Made by a program: the position numbers and the translations under genes. Positions 53,851 through 61,968 of a stretch of DNA of 64,000 bases are shown one piece after another. The stretch is from NCBI GenBank assembly GCA_038123715.1, contig JAYPAN010000001.1:62001-126000 (forward strand), read 5' to 3'. This stretch comes from JAYPAN01 sp038123715. Lineage in GTDB: Bacteria > Pseudomonadota > Alphaproteobacteria > RS24. How positions within the stretch are numbered: position 1 is the stretch's first letter; each line of letters starts with the position of its first letter. The notes beneath the pieces are model-generated. The model saw nothing but the letters and a program-made list of their open reading frames with translations. It was not told where the DNA came from and did no database searches.

Positions 53851-54087
53851 CTATTGCTCAACCGTATAGGGCATCAGGGCAAGATAGCGGGCGCGTTTAA
53901 TGGCGCGCGCCAGCTCGCGTTGCTTTTTGGCAGATACGGCGGTGATACGGCGCGGCACGATTTTGCCGCGTTCCGACACATAGCGTTGCAGCAACCGCGT
54001 GTCTTTATAGTCAATGACAGGGGCATTGGCGCCGGAAAACGGGCAAGATTTACGGCGACGGCCAAAGGGACGACGGGCTTGGCTCAT
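53851..54087 (-). CDS. rpsR: Ribosomal protein S18
   Basis: A 78-residue 30S protein with the family signature IDYKDTRLLQRYVSERGKIVPRRITAVSAKKQRELARAIKRARYLALMPY. Its first residues (MSQARRPFGRRRKSCPFSG) are short and basic. It forms a heterodimer with S6 on the ribosome platform. ATG overlaps the rpsF stop by 4 bp. Confidence 0.98.
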   Translation of the reverse strand: MSQARRPFGRRRKSCPFSGANAPVIDYKDTRLLQRYVSERGKIVPRRITAVSAKKQRELARAIKRARYLALMPYTVEQ

Positions 54088-54524
54088 GACTGTTTCTCCT
54101 CGCTGGCGGTTTCGTTTCTGCTGTCACTGTCTCGGTCATTTTCTCGGTGACTGTCTCTGTCACCGTCATTATCGCGGCGCTGGCTGCGGCGTTCATCGCG
54201 GTTTTTATTCCGCATTTGAACGCTGTCGCCTTCTTCATGTTCGTCAACGCGCAATGTCATGTGACGGATAATATCGTCATTCAAGCTGATGCGGCGTTCC
54301 ATTTCGGCAATCGCCTCATGCTCGGCCTCGATATTCATCAGCGTGTAATGGCCTTTGCGGTTCTTCTTCACCCGATAGGCGAGCGATTTCAAACCCCAAT
54401 ACTCAGTTTTGCTGATTTTGCCTTTGTTTTCCTCAATCACAGCGGTAATCAGGTCAACCAGACCGTCAACCTGCTGCGAGGAAATATCTTGGCGTGCAAT
54501 AAAAATATGCTCATAGAGAGCCAT
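54084..54524 (-). CDS. rpsF: Ribosomal protein S6 with a long mixed-charge tail
   Basis: A 146-residue S6. The fold occupies residues 1-97 (YEHIFIARQDISSQQVDGLV, TEYWGLKSLAYRVKKNRKGHY). A tail of about 50 residues follows, built of Arg, Asp, Asn, Ser and Glu (MRNKNRDERRSQRRDNDGDR and onward), encoded by imperfect GACTGTCTC-type repeats. C-terminal extensions on S6 occur in other bacteria but this one is long. It heads the run rpsF-rpsR-DUF2232-rplI-dnaB-alr and beyond. Confidence 0.97.
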   Translation of the reverse strand: MALYEHIFIARQDISSQQVDGLVDLITAVIEENKGKISKTEYWGLKSLAYRVKKNRKGHYTLMNIEAEHEAIAEMERRISLNDDIIRHMTLRVDEHEEGDSVQMRNKNRDERRSQRRDNDGDRDSHRENDRDSDSRNETASEEKQS

Positions 54525-54859
54525 AGCCTCACTCCTTTATCTGTTCGGCGCCGAGCCCCTGGCGACCCGAACCCCTGACGGGGCGAGGCCTGCAAGTAAC
54601 GCGAGAGCGGAGACAAGGGACTGGAACCATTTCCCACAATCTTATGTGTGTCCTTTCAGCCTCCGGCCGAAACTGGCGCGGTTACACCATAAAATACCGG
54701 CAATGGCAAGCCCTCTCGCACCGGCAATTTGCAAATTGTTATCTTTGCAAAATCATGGCTCTTTGCAAAAGCTTGGCAAGCGCCGGCAAGCAGGTTAAGA
54801 CAAGCGCCAATGCGTCCGGTCTTGCCGACCGGCATGTGATGACGGATTTGGAGGGGGTT
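54525..54859. other. 335-bp divergent intergenic region between rpsF and fabD
   Basis: No gene is seen here. On the rpsF side it holds two G/C-rich stem-loops (listed separately) and an AAGGAG ribosome site. On the fabD side the frame is open from 54644 but lacks family similarity before ATG 54860, so I treat it as leader. It must contain promoters for the ribosomal-protein run and for the fatty-acid-synthesis run; I could not fix their boxes with confidence. Confidence 0.6.
54543..54583 (-). promoter_or_regulatory. Stem-loops in the rpsF leader, candidate S6:S18 autoregulatory element
   Basis: On the minus strand, GTTCGG (54572-54567) pairs with CCGAAC (54548-54543), with an inner CGCC/GGCG stem and a G/C-rich loop. 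Directly upstream CCCC pairs with GGGG (54583-54580 and 54575-54572). Both lie 20-60 bases before the rpsF ATG. S6:S18 leaders are known to feed back on rpsF operons through a hairpin with a conserved CCG bulge; I cannot confirm that consensus by eye, so this is tentative. Confidence 0.35.
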
Positions 54860-55798
54860 ATGGCAAACGCATTTATATTTCCCGGACAGGGCAGCCAAGC
54901 GGTTGGTATGGGGCGCGCTCTTGCGACCAATTGCGCGGAAGCGCGCGCTGTTTTTGCCCGAATTGACGACGCGCTTGGGCAGAATCTGTCGGAGCTTATG
55001 TTTAATGGGCCGGAAGCCGAATTAACGCTGACAGAAAACGCTCAGCCTGCCTTGATGGGCGTGTCTATCGCTGTTTTGGAAGTGCTGAAGGCGCGCGGCT
55101 ATGATGTTAAAAGCAATGTCGCTTATCTGGCCGGTCATTCACTGGGCGAATATGCGGCACTGACGGCGGCGGGTGCTTTGCAATTGGAAGATTGCGCGCG
55201 TTTGCTGAAATTGCGCGGACAGGCCATGCAGCGCGCCGTGCCGGTCGGCGTTGGCGCAATGGCCGCGCTGTTGGGGCTGGATTTTGAGACAGTTGTCGAA
55301 GTGGCGGCTGAGGCGACGGCGGAAAATGAAATTTGCGGCGCGGCCAATGACAATGCGGTCGGGCAGGTGGTGATTTCCGGCCATACGGCGGCGGTTGCCC
55401 GCGCCATTGATATTGCCAAGCAGCGCGGGGCAAAACGGGCGATGGAACTGCCGGTCAGCGCACCGTTTCATTGCGCGCTGATGCAACCGGCGGCGGAAGA
55501 AATGCAAGCGGCACTGGCTGATGTTGAGATTGCCGCGCCGAGCTTGCCGATTATTGCCAATGTGACGGCCTCACCGGTTACCGAGCCGGAAGAAATCCGC
55601 AATTTGCTGGTCGCCCAAGTGACCGGCAGTGTGCGCTGGCGCGAGTCGATGATTTGGCTGGCCGATAAGGGCGTCACCCATTTGGTTGAATTGGGCAGTG
55701 GCAAGGTTCTGTCCACAATGGCCAAGCGCATTGACCCGCGCCTGACCGCCCAAGCGCTTTCGACGGAAGAAGATATTGCAGCCTTTTTGGCTGAATGA
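54860..55798 (+). CDS. fabD: Malonyl-CoA:ACP transacylase
   Basis: A 312-residue enzyme that loads malonate onto ACP. FIFPGQGSQ at the N-terminus, the nucleophile motif GHSLGEYAAL and the catalytic His in PVSAPFHCALM are all present. ATG 54860 has a GGAGGGGG ribosome site. It is the first gene of fabD-fabG-acpP-fabF-mltG-gmk. Its stop is followed by a degenerate TGATGATTTAA/TGATGCTTGTAA duplication. Confidence 0.96.
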   Translation: MANAFIFPGQGSQAVGMGRALATNCAEARAVFARIDDALGQNLSELMFNGPEAELTLTENAQPALMGVSIAVLEVLKARGYDVKSNVAYLAGHSLGEYAALTAAGALQLEDCARLLKLRGQAMQRAVPVGVGAMAALLGLDFETVVEVAAEATAENEICGAANDNAVGQVVISGHTAAVARAIDIAKQRGAKRAMELPVSAPFHCALMQPAAEEMQAALADVEIAAPSLPIIANVTASPVTEPEEIRNLLVAQVTGSVRWRESMIWLADKGVTHLVELGSGKVLSTMAKRIDPRLTAQALSTEEDIAAFLAE

Positions 55799-55841
55799 TG
55801 ATTTAATGATGCTTGTAAAAGCGGCGTGAAAGGACAAACGC

Positions 55842-56579
55842 ATGTTTGATTTAAGTGGTAAAACAGCTTTGGTAACGGGCGCATCCGGCGGTATTGGACG
55901 GCAAATTGCCCAAGCCTTGCACGCAGCAGGCGCCAATGTTGGTCTGGCCGGCACGCGCGAAGCGGTGTTGCAGGAATTGGCCGATGAGCTGGGCGCAGGC
56001 GCTCATGTGTTGCTGGCTGATTTATCGACCACGCAAGGCGCGCAATCACTGGCCGCTGCCGCCGAGGAAAAATTGGGCAGCATTGATATTCTGGTGAATA
56101 ATGCCGGTATCACGCGCGATAATCTTGCTTTGCGGATGAAAGACGAAGATTGGGACGCCGTGCTGGCGGTCAATCTGTCGTCAAGTTTCAAACTCATCCG
56201 TGCTGCCTTGCGCGGTATGATGAAACGCCGCCATGGTCGGATTATCGGTATTACCTCGGTTGTTGGTGTCACCGGCAATGCCGGACAGGCCAATTATGCG
56301 GCCGCCAAAGCAGGCATGATTGGCATGAGCAAATCGCTAGCGCAGGAAGTAGCCAGTCGCGGCATTACAGTGAATTGCGTTGCACCGGGTTTTATTGAAA
56401 CACCGATGACCGATGCGCTGCCGGAAGCGCAAAAACAAGCATTGGGCGAGGCGATTCCGGCCGGTCGGCTGGGCAGTGGCGGTGATATTGCGGCGGCTTG
56501 TGTCTATCTGGCGAGCGATGAGGCCGGTTATGTCACCGGACAGACCTTGCACGTCAATGGCGGCATGGCGATGATATAG
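55842..56579 (+). CDS. fabG: 3-oxoacyl-ACP reductase
   Basis: A 245-residue SDR that reduces 3-oxoacyl-ACP with NADPH. Cofactor motif TGASGGIG, NNAG motif (LVNNAGITRDNLALRMKDEDWD, typical of FabG), catalytic Ser (ITSVVG), YxxxK (NYAAAKAG) and the C-terminal GQTLHVNGGMAM are intact. It lies 43 bp after fabD. Confidence 0.97.
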   Translation: MFDLSGKTALVTGASGGIGRQIAQALHAAGANVGLAGTREAVLQELADELGAGAHVLLADLSTTQGAQSLAAAAEEKLGSIDILVNNAGITRDNLALRMKDEDWDAVLAVNLSSSFKLIRAALRGMMKRRHGRIIGITSVVGVTGNAGQANYAAAKAGMIGMSKSLAQEVASRGITVNCVAPGFIETPMTDALPEAQKQALGEAIPAGRLGSGGDIAAACVYLASDEAGYVTGQTLHVNGGMAMI

Positions 56580-56671
56580 GTCAAATTGACGGCAAAAATA
56601 CAATTTGCCGGTGTTGATTTGGCCGGTTAGACTTCTGGACACATCGCCGAAACAGTGATAGGGAACCGCCT

Positions 56672-56706
56672 ATGCAGCGACTTTGAGTCGCTTTGCATGT
56701 TTTTAA
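56672..56706 (+). terminator. Rho-independent terminator or attenuator before acpP
   Basis: ATGCA-GCGAC, loop TTTGA, GTCGC-(TT)-TGCAT: a ten-pair stem with a two-base bulge (56672-56698), followed by GTTTTTAATC. It lies 46 bases before the acpP start, so it may reduce read-through from fabG and leave acpP to its own promoter, or act as an attenuator. Another short inverted repeat, CGGCAAA/TTTGCCG (56590-56610), lies upstream without a T-run. Confidence 0.5.
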
Positions 56707-56751
56707 TCAATCTGAGGGGAGGCGCAAAGGCGCCGGGAACGAGGAATTATC

Positions 56752-56985
56752 ATGAGCGATATTGCTGAACGCGTGAAAAAAATTGTTGTCGAAAATCTGG
56801 GTGTTGAAGCCGATAAAGTTTCTGAAGGCGCGAGCTTCATTGACGATTTGGGTGCTGACAGCCTTGATACGGTCGAATTGGTTATGGCCTTTGAAGAAGA
56901 GTTCGGCATTGAAATCCCCGATGATGCGGCGGAAACTATTCTGACGGTTGCCGATGCCGTTAAATTTATAGAGCAGGCCTCCTAA
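56752..56985 (+). CDS. acpP: Acyl carrier protein
   Basis: A 77-residue acidic carrier protein. The phosphopantetheine attachment site is Ser37 in GADSLDTVELVMAFEEEFG. Every hallmark of bacterial AcpP is present, and the neighbouring fabG and fabF confirm the role in fatty acid synthesis. ATG 56752 has a GAGGAATT leader. The stop codon lies in the first unit of a 13-bp tandem array. Confidence 0.98.
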   Translation: MSDIAERVKKIVVENLGVEADKVSEGASFIDDLGADSLDTVELVMAFEEEFGIEIPDDAAETILTVADAVKFIEQAS

Positions 56986-57013
56986 ACAGGCCTGCCAAAC
57001 AAGCCTTGCGAAA
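56975..57013. repeat. 13-bp tandem repeat over the acpP stop codon
   Basis: AGGCCTCCTAAAC (56975-56987), AGGCCTGCCAAAC (56988-57000) and AAGCCTTGCGAAA (57001-57013). The first pair matches at 11 of 13 positions, the second at 8 of 13. The acpP TAA (56983-56985) is in the first unit, and the array nearly fills the space to fabF. Confidence 0.8.
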
Positions 57014-57023
57014 GGGCGGTGCG

Positions 57024-58277
57024 ATGAGACGTGTTGTTGTTACCGGTCTTGGCTCAGTAAATCCGCTTGGTGCGAGCGCCGAGCAAAGCTGGCAAAACCT
57101 GCTTGCCGGTCAATCGGGCGCGTCAGTCATTACCAGCTTTAATGTTGATGATTTGCCGTGCAAAATTGCCTGCTCAATTGAACGCGGGGAAGATGCCTTT
57201 AACCCTGACGCCTATATTGAGCCGAAAGAGCAAAAGCGGGTCGATGATTTCATCATCTACGCGATAGCGGCGGCCGATATGGCGCTTGCCGACAGTGGCT
57301 ATGCCGCCGAAAGCGAAGAACAGCAATACCGCACCGGCGTGTTGATTGGTGCTGGTATTGGCGGTTTGCAAGGTATTGAAGATGGCGCGTTTACCGTGCG
57401 CGATCGCGGCCCGCGTCGGCTCAGCCCGTTTTTCATTCCCGGTGCGCTTATCAATCTGGCCGGTGGTCAGGTGTCTATCCGGCACGGGCTGAAAGGGCCA
57501 AATCATGCAGTGGTGACAGCTTGTTCAACCGGCGCCCATGCGATTGGCGATGCGGCGCGGCTTATTATGCTTGATGACGCCGATGTAATGGTGGCCGGTG
57601 GCACGGAATCGGCGATTTGCCGCCTTGGCATTGCCGGATTTGCCGCCTGTCGCGCCCTGTCCACCAATTTCAACGACACACCGGAAAAAGGCTCGCGTCC
57701 CTATGATGCCGATCGCGATGGTTTCGTCATGGGCGAGGGCGCCGGTGTGGTCGTGCTGGAAGAATATGAACATGCCAAAGCGCGTGGTGCGCGTATTTAT
57801 GCGGAAATTGTCGGTTATGGCCTGTCCGGTGACGCCTATCACATCACCTCACCGGCTGAAGACGGCTCAGGCGGTTTTCGTTCCATGCAGGCGGCACTGA
57901 AACGCTCCGGCCTGTCGCCGGAAGATATCGGCTATGTCAACGCGCATGGCACATCCACCCCGCTTGGCGATGAGATTGAGCTGAAAGCAGTGGAGCGTCT
58001 GTTTGGCGGCGACAGCGACGGGCTGGCCATGTCCTCTACCAAATCGGCAATTGGTCATTTGCTGGGCGCTGCCGGTGCTGTTGAGGCGATTTTCTCCATT
58101 CTGGCGATGCGTGACGGCATTGTGCCGCCGACCCTCAATCTGGTTAATCCCTCGGTTGAGACGCCGATTAACCTTGTTCCCCATAAAGCGCAGGAAAAAA
58201 AGGTGCGTGCCGCCCTGTCCAACAGTTTCGGCTTTGGCGGCACCAATGCCAGCCTGGTGTTCAAATCTGTCGAGTAA
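57024..58277 (+). CDS. fabF: 3-oxoacyl-ACP synthase II
   Basis: A 417-residue condensing enzyme that elongates acyl-ACP. The Cys-His-His triad is visible in VVTACSTGAHAIG, NAHGTSTPLGD and SAIGHLLGAAG. ATG 57024 is preceded by AAAGGGCGG. It ends 6 bp before the mltG start; TCGAGTAAATCCGG (58270-58283) and TTGAGCGCACCCGG (58284-58297) match at 9 of 14, a weak further case of duplication at a stop. Confidence 0.97.
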   Translation: MRRVVVTGLGSVNPLGASAEQSWQNLLAGQSGASVITSFNVDDLPCKIACSIERGEDAFNPDAYIEPKEQKRVDDFIIYAIAAADMALADSGYAAESEEQQYRTGVLIGAGIGGLQGIEDGAFTVRDRGPRRLSPFFIPGALINLAGGQVSIRHGLKGPNHAVVTACSTGAHAIGDAARLIMLDDADVMVAGGTESAICRLGIAGFAACRALSTNFNDTPEKGSRPYDADRDGFVMGEGAGVVVLEEYEHAKARGARIYAEIVGYGLSGDAYHITSPAEDGSGGFRSMQAALKRSGLSPEDIGYVNAHGTSTPLGDEIELKAVERLFGGDSDGLAMSSTKSAIGHLLGAAGAVEAIFSILAMRDGIVPPTLNLVNPSVETPINLVPHKAQEKKVRAALSNSFGFGGTNASLVFKSVE

Positions 58278-58283
58278 ATCCGG

Positions 58284-59315
58284 TTGAGCGCACCCGGATC
58301 CATTCCTGACCTGCCGCCCGAACCGGCGCGACCCATCACCCGCAAACGCGCCTATCTGGCGCTGTTTTTATTTGCTGCCATTGCCGGTGTGTTGGTGCTG
58401 GCTTGGGGGGTATCACGCTTTCAGGCTGCCGGGCCGCATCAAGAGGCGCAACGCATTATTGTGCCAAAAGGCAGTGGTATGGGGCAGGTGGCTGCCGTAT
58501 TGGAAGCCCGTGGATTAGTGCATAATGGGCTGGTTTTCCGGCTGGCCATGCGGCTTCGCGGCAGCACTTTGCGTGTGCAGGCCGGTGAATATGAAGTGCC
58601 GGCGCGCGCGTCAATGGCGTATATTGCCCGCTTGCTGGAATCCGGCTCTGTGCTGCTGCATGACATCACCATTCCGGAAGGCTTGACCAGCCAGCAGATT
58701 ATCGAGCTGCTGATGGCAACGCCGGTGCTGGTTGGCGCGGTGGATATGCCGCCGGAAGGCAGCCTGCTGCCGGAAACCTATCGGGTTGAGCGCGGTATGA
58801 CGCGCGCCGCGCTGGTCGCCAAAATGCAGGCCGCGCAAACCCGCCTGCTGACGGCGCTATGGCCGAAACGGATTGATGGGCTGCCGCTAAAAACGCCGCA
58901 GGAAGCGGTCATTCTGGCCTCGATTGTTGAAAAGGAAACCGGACTTGTCAGCGAGCGCAAGCAAGTGGCGGCGGTGTTTATCAATCGGCTCAACCGCAAT
59001 ATGCGCCTGCAATCCGACCCGACCATTATTTACGGGCTGGTTGGTGGCAAGGGCGTTTTGGGACGCCCGATACGGCGCAGCGAAATCAAGGGCAAGACAC
59101 CTTATAACACTTATCGAATTAAGGGCTTGCCGCCGACGCCTATCGCCAATCCGGGTGCGGCCGCGCTGGCCGCGGTCTTACAACCGGCAGACAGCGACGC
59201 GCTGTATTTTGTTGCTGATGGCACGGGCGGGCATGTTTTCGCGCCGGATTTGGCCGGTCACAATCGCAATGTCGCCAAATGGCGGCAAATTCAACGACAG
59301 CAGGGGCTTCGATAG
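58284..59315 (+). CDS. mltG: Endolytic murein transglycosylase MltG
   Basis: A 343-residue membrane-anchored enzyme that cuts nascent glycan strands. One helix (about 23-45) follows a Pro-rich cytoplasmic start; a LysM-like region comes next and the YceG catalytic domain has the Glu in ASIVEKETG and the motif QSDPTIIYGL. The start is TTG 58284, six bases after the fabF stop; no better ATG lies near. fabF-mltG-gmk order is common in Alphaproteobacteria, though yicC, often between mltG and gmk, is missing here. Confidence 0.93.
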   Translation: MSAPGSIPDLPPEPARPITRKRAYLALFLFAAIAGVLVLAWGVSRFQAAGPHQEAQRIIVPKGSGMGQVAAVLEARGLVHNGLVFRLAMRLRGSTLRVQAGEYEVPARASMAYIARLLESGSVLLHDITIPEGLTSQQIIELLMATPVLVGAVDMPPEGSLLPETYRVERGMTRAALVAKMQAAQTRLLTALWPKRIDGLPLKTPQEAVILASIVEKETGLVSERKQVAAVFINRLNRNMRLQSDPTIIYGLVGGKGVLGRPIRRSEIKGKTPYNTYRIKGLPPTPIANPGAAALAAVLQPADSDALYFVADGTGGHVFAPDLAGHNRNVAKWRQIQRQQGLR

Positions 59316-59351
59316 GCTATAGTCGCCGGAGAAACTGAGTCGGAATTTGCC

Positions 59352-59987
59352 ATGTCATCTGAAATCAACCGCCGTGGATTGATGCTGGTTTTATCCTCGC
59401 CTTCGGGTGCGGGCAAAACAAGCCTGTCGCGCCGTTTGCTGGAGCAGGACGGCAATATCACCATGTCGGTCTCGGCGACGACGCGCAATCCGCGCCCCGG
59501 CGAAATTGACGGCACGGATTATCATTTTCTCGACATGGTGACATTTGGCGAAATGCGTAATCGTGATGCGTTTCTCGAATATGCGCGTGTGTTTGACCAT
59601 TATTACGGCACGCCGAGAGAGCCGGTAGAGGATGCCTTGCAACAGGGGCGCGATGTGCTGTTTGACATTGACTGGCAAGGCACACAGCAATTGCAAGAAG
59701 CCGCCGCCGAGGATTTGGTGAAAGTGTTTATTTTGCCGCCATCAGCGGCTGAATTGGAGCGTCGCTTAAAGGCACGCGCGCAGGATTCCAGCGAGACGGT
59801 GGCGCGGCGCATGGCCGATGCGTCGGCGGAAATCAGCCATTATCCGGAATATGACTATATTATCGTCAATCATGATTTGGATGACAGCCTGGCGCGGCTC
59901 AATGCGATATTGGTCGCCGAACGCTTAAAGCGCGGTCGCCAGACCGGCCTGTCGGATTTCGTTAAAACCCTGCGACAATCCTTATAA
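59352..59987 (+). CDS. gmk: Guanylate kinase
   Basis: A 211-residue enzyme that converts GMP to GDP. P-loop SSPSGAGKTSL, the GMP-binding SVSATTRNPRPGEIDGTDYHF and the lid region are intact. It completes the GMP route started by guaB and guaA elsewhere in the window. The stop codon opens a four-unit 14-bp tandem array that runs to the adh stop. Confidence 0.97.
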   Translation: MSSEINRRGLMLVLSSPSGAGKTSLSRRLLEQDGNITMSVSATTRNPRPGEIDGTDYHFLDMVTFGEMRNRDAFLEYARVFDHYYGTPREPVEDALQQGRDVLFDIDWQGTQQLQEAAAEDLVKVFILPPSAAELERRLKARAQDSSETVARRMADASAEISHYPEYDYIIVNHDLDDSLARLNAILVAERLKRGRQTGLSDFVKTLRQSL

Positions 59988-60042
59988 AGGGCTCGCCCGC
60001 AAGGGTCAGCCCACATTGGTCAGTCCGCATTGGTCAATACGA
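59987..60042. repeat. 14-bp tandem array (four units) between the gmk and adh stop codons
   Basis: AAGGGCTCGCCCGC (59987-60000), AAGGGTCAGCCCAC (60001-60014), ATTGGTCAGTCCGC (60015-60028) and ATTGGTCAATACGA (60029-60042). Neighbours match at 10, 10 and 11 of 14 positions. The array starts on the last base of the gmk stop and covers the adh stop (60020-60022, minus strand) and its last codons, so it spans the convergent junction. Confidence 0.8.
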
Positions 60043-61072
60043 CGCGGCCAATCACCTTGCCCTCGCGCAAATCATCCAGCGACCGGCTGGCCTCGCTCAT
60101 GGCGCGCATTTCAACCGGAATAGGATTTATCTTTCCGGCTTTGACAATTTCCAGCATTTCCGCCGTATCTTCCAGCGTGCCGGTCATGGAGCCGCCGACC
60201 GAAATGGCGCGGAACGGAAAAAACGGGATTGGCATGGCGAATTTGCCGCCAAACAGGCCGACTATTTTTACTTCACCGCCGCGCCGCAATGCGCCGGTGG
60301 CAAATTGCAAAGAGCCTTCAGCACCGACAAAATCAACCGCCGAGGCGACGCCGCCATTGGTATCGGCCAGCAGTTTTTTCAAATCTTCCGGATTTTTCGG
60401 ATTATAGGCCGCTTTGGCTCCCGCGCCCATTGCCGCTTGCAATTTATTATCGTCCAAATCAGCAACCAGAGGCGGCGTCTCAAACATTTCCAGCGCAAAT
60501 TGCACTGCCATCATGCCGACCCCGCCAAGGCCGACAATCAAGACCGGTTCGCTGGCATCGACCGGTTTCAAATGTTTCAGCGCGCTATAGGCAGTAATGC
60601 CCGAACACATATAAGTGCTGGCCAGACCCGGCGCGATATCACCGGCATCAAGGCAGTAACGCTCATGCGGCACAAGGCAATGGCTGGCAAAGCCGCCGGC
60701 GCGATTAACACCAAGCGCCCGACCATTGCACAAATTCTCGCGGCCATTATTGCAATCAGAGCAATCGCCGCAGCCAATCCACGGAAACACCACTTTGCGC
60801 TCACCGATTGCGACATTGGTGACATCGGGGCCGACCGCTACAACGACTCCCTCAATTTCATGACCAAGGGTGAAGGGCAATTGACGCGCCGCGCGCACAT
60901 CAAGTTGTTCGCCGTCACCGACATCAAAATAGCCGTCATGAAAATGCACATCGGAATGGCATACGCCGCAGTGGCTGACTTCCACCAGTACTTCGCTGCC
61001 GGTCGGTGTCGGTGTTTCGATTTCCACTTCACTCAGTGGCCCGCCAAACTCGGTAATCGCCTGTGTCTTCAT
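60020..61072 (-). CDS. Zinc-dependent alcohol dehydrogenase (MDR family)
   Basis: A 350-residue medium-chain dehydrogenase. The catalytic zinc ligands lie in HCGVCHSDVH and GHEIEG, the structural zinc cysteines in CGDCSDCNNGRENLC, and the NAD-binding motif is GLGGVGMMAVQ. It belongs to the alcohol-acting group, with an acidic residue after the nucleotide motif (VADLDDNK) that favours NAD. The substrate is not known. It is transcribed towards gmk and its C-terminal codons are part of the 14-bp array. Confidence 0.92.
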   Translation of the reverse strand: MKTQAITEFGGPLSEVEIETPTPTGSEVLVEVSHCGVCHSDVHFHDGYFDVGDGEQLDVRAARQLPFTLGHEIEGVVVAVGPDVTNVAIGERKVVFPWIGCGDCSDCNNGRENLCNGRALGVNRAGGFASHCLVPHERYCLDAGDIAPGLASTYMCSGITAYSALKHLKPVDASEPVLIVGLGGVGMMAVQFALEMFETPPLVADLDDNKLQAAMGAGAKAAYNPKNPEDLKKLLADTNGGVASAVDFVGAEGSLQFATGALRRGGEVKIVGLFGGKFAMPIPFFPFRAISVGGSMTGTLEDTAEMLEIVKAGKINPIPVEMRAMSEASRSLDDLREGKVIGRVVLTNAD

Positions 61073-61101
61073 TGTTTCCTCCGTTTAAGCCCTCCAGGCT
61101 G

Positions 61102-61965
61102 TTATATTTCCGCCGACCATAGCCGCGCCAGCGTGCAAAATGCCTCTATGCTCAACGCTTCCGCCCGTTCTTGCGGGTCAATGCCTGCCTCAAGCAAAAG
61201 CCTGTGTGGGTCTGAGCATATCTGTTTCAGAGACGCGCGCAACATTTTCCGACGTTGACCAAAAGCCGCAGCAGTCATTTTTTGCAGTTTTTGGGGATGC
61301 GCCTCGGCCAATGGGGTCGGGCGCGGCACAAGCTGAACAATGGCCGAGGTGACTTTCGGCGGTGGCACAAACACATTGCGGTCAACCTCAAATAAAATGC
61401 GCGCCTCGCTCAACCAGCCGGCCAGCACGGACAAACGGCCATAGGCCGGTGTTGACGGGGCAGCAACAAGGCGCTGTGCCACTTCCTTTTGATACATCAG
61501 CGTCAATGATTGAAATCGCGGCTGCCAGCTATCGCCCTGCCAGGCTTCATCCAGCCATTTGATCAGCAATGCCGTGCCGATATTATAGGGCAGGTTGGAT
61601 ATGATTTTGAACTTGCCACCGGCCAATTGCGACGGCGACAGGGACATGGCATCGCCATTGATAATGTCCAGCCGACCCGGATAAGCGGCAGCAATGTCAT
61701 CCAGCGCCGGAATAAACCGCCGGTCGGCCTCAATGGCAATGATTTTGCGTGCGCCCTCCATCAGCAGGCCGCGTGTCAGCCCGCCCGGCCCCGGGCCAAT
61801 CTCAATAATCGGCGTGTCGTCAAGCGGCAGGGCGGCGCGCGCAATACGGCGCGTCAAATTCAAATCAAGAATGAAGTTTTGGCCGAATTTTTTGTCGGCA
61901 CGCAGCCCGTGGGCAGCGATAATTTCACGCAAAGGCGGCAGGCCGTCGGAAACACCGCTTGTCAT
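61102..61965 (-). CDS. rsmA: 16S rRNA (adenine-N6,N6)-dimethyltransferase
   Basis: A 287-residue KsgA enzyme that dimethylates A1518 and A1519 of 16S rRNA. FGQNFILDLNLTRRIA, SAM motif EIGPGPGGLTRGLL and the catalytic NLPYNIGT are present. It starts 3 bp after the surA stop. In many Alphaproteobacteria pdxA lies between surA and rsmA; here it does not. Confidence 0.96.
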   Translation of the reverse strand: MTSGVSDGLPPLREIIAAHGLRADKKFGQNFILDLNLTRRIARAALPLDDTPIIEIGPGPGGLTRGLLMEGARKIIAIEADRRFIPALDDIAAAYPGRLDIINGDAMSLSPSQLAGGKFKIISNLPYNIGTALLIKWLDEAWQGDSWQPRFQSLTLMYQKEVAQRLVAAPSTPAYGRLSVLAGWLSEARILFEVDRNVFVPPPKVTSAIVQLVPRPTPLAEAHPQKLQKMTAAAFGQRRKMLRASLKQICSDPHRLLLEAGIDPQERAEALSIEAFCTLARLWSAEI

Positions 61966-61968
61966 CGC

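Noticed and set aside
54644..54859. 72-codon upstream extension of fabD
   Set aside because: The FabD family starts at ATG 54860 with FIFPGQGSQ and a strong ribosome site; the upstream part has no similarity to known FabD.
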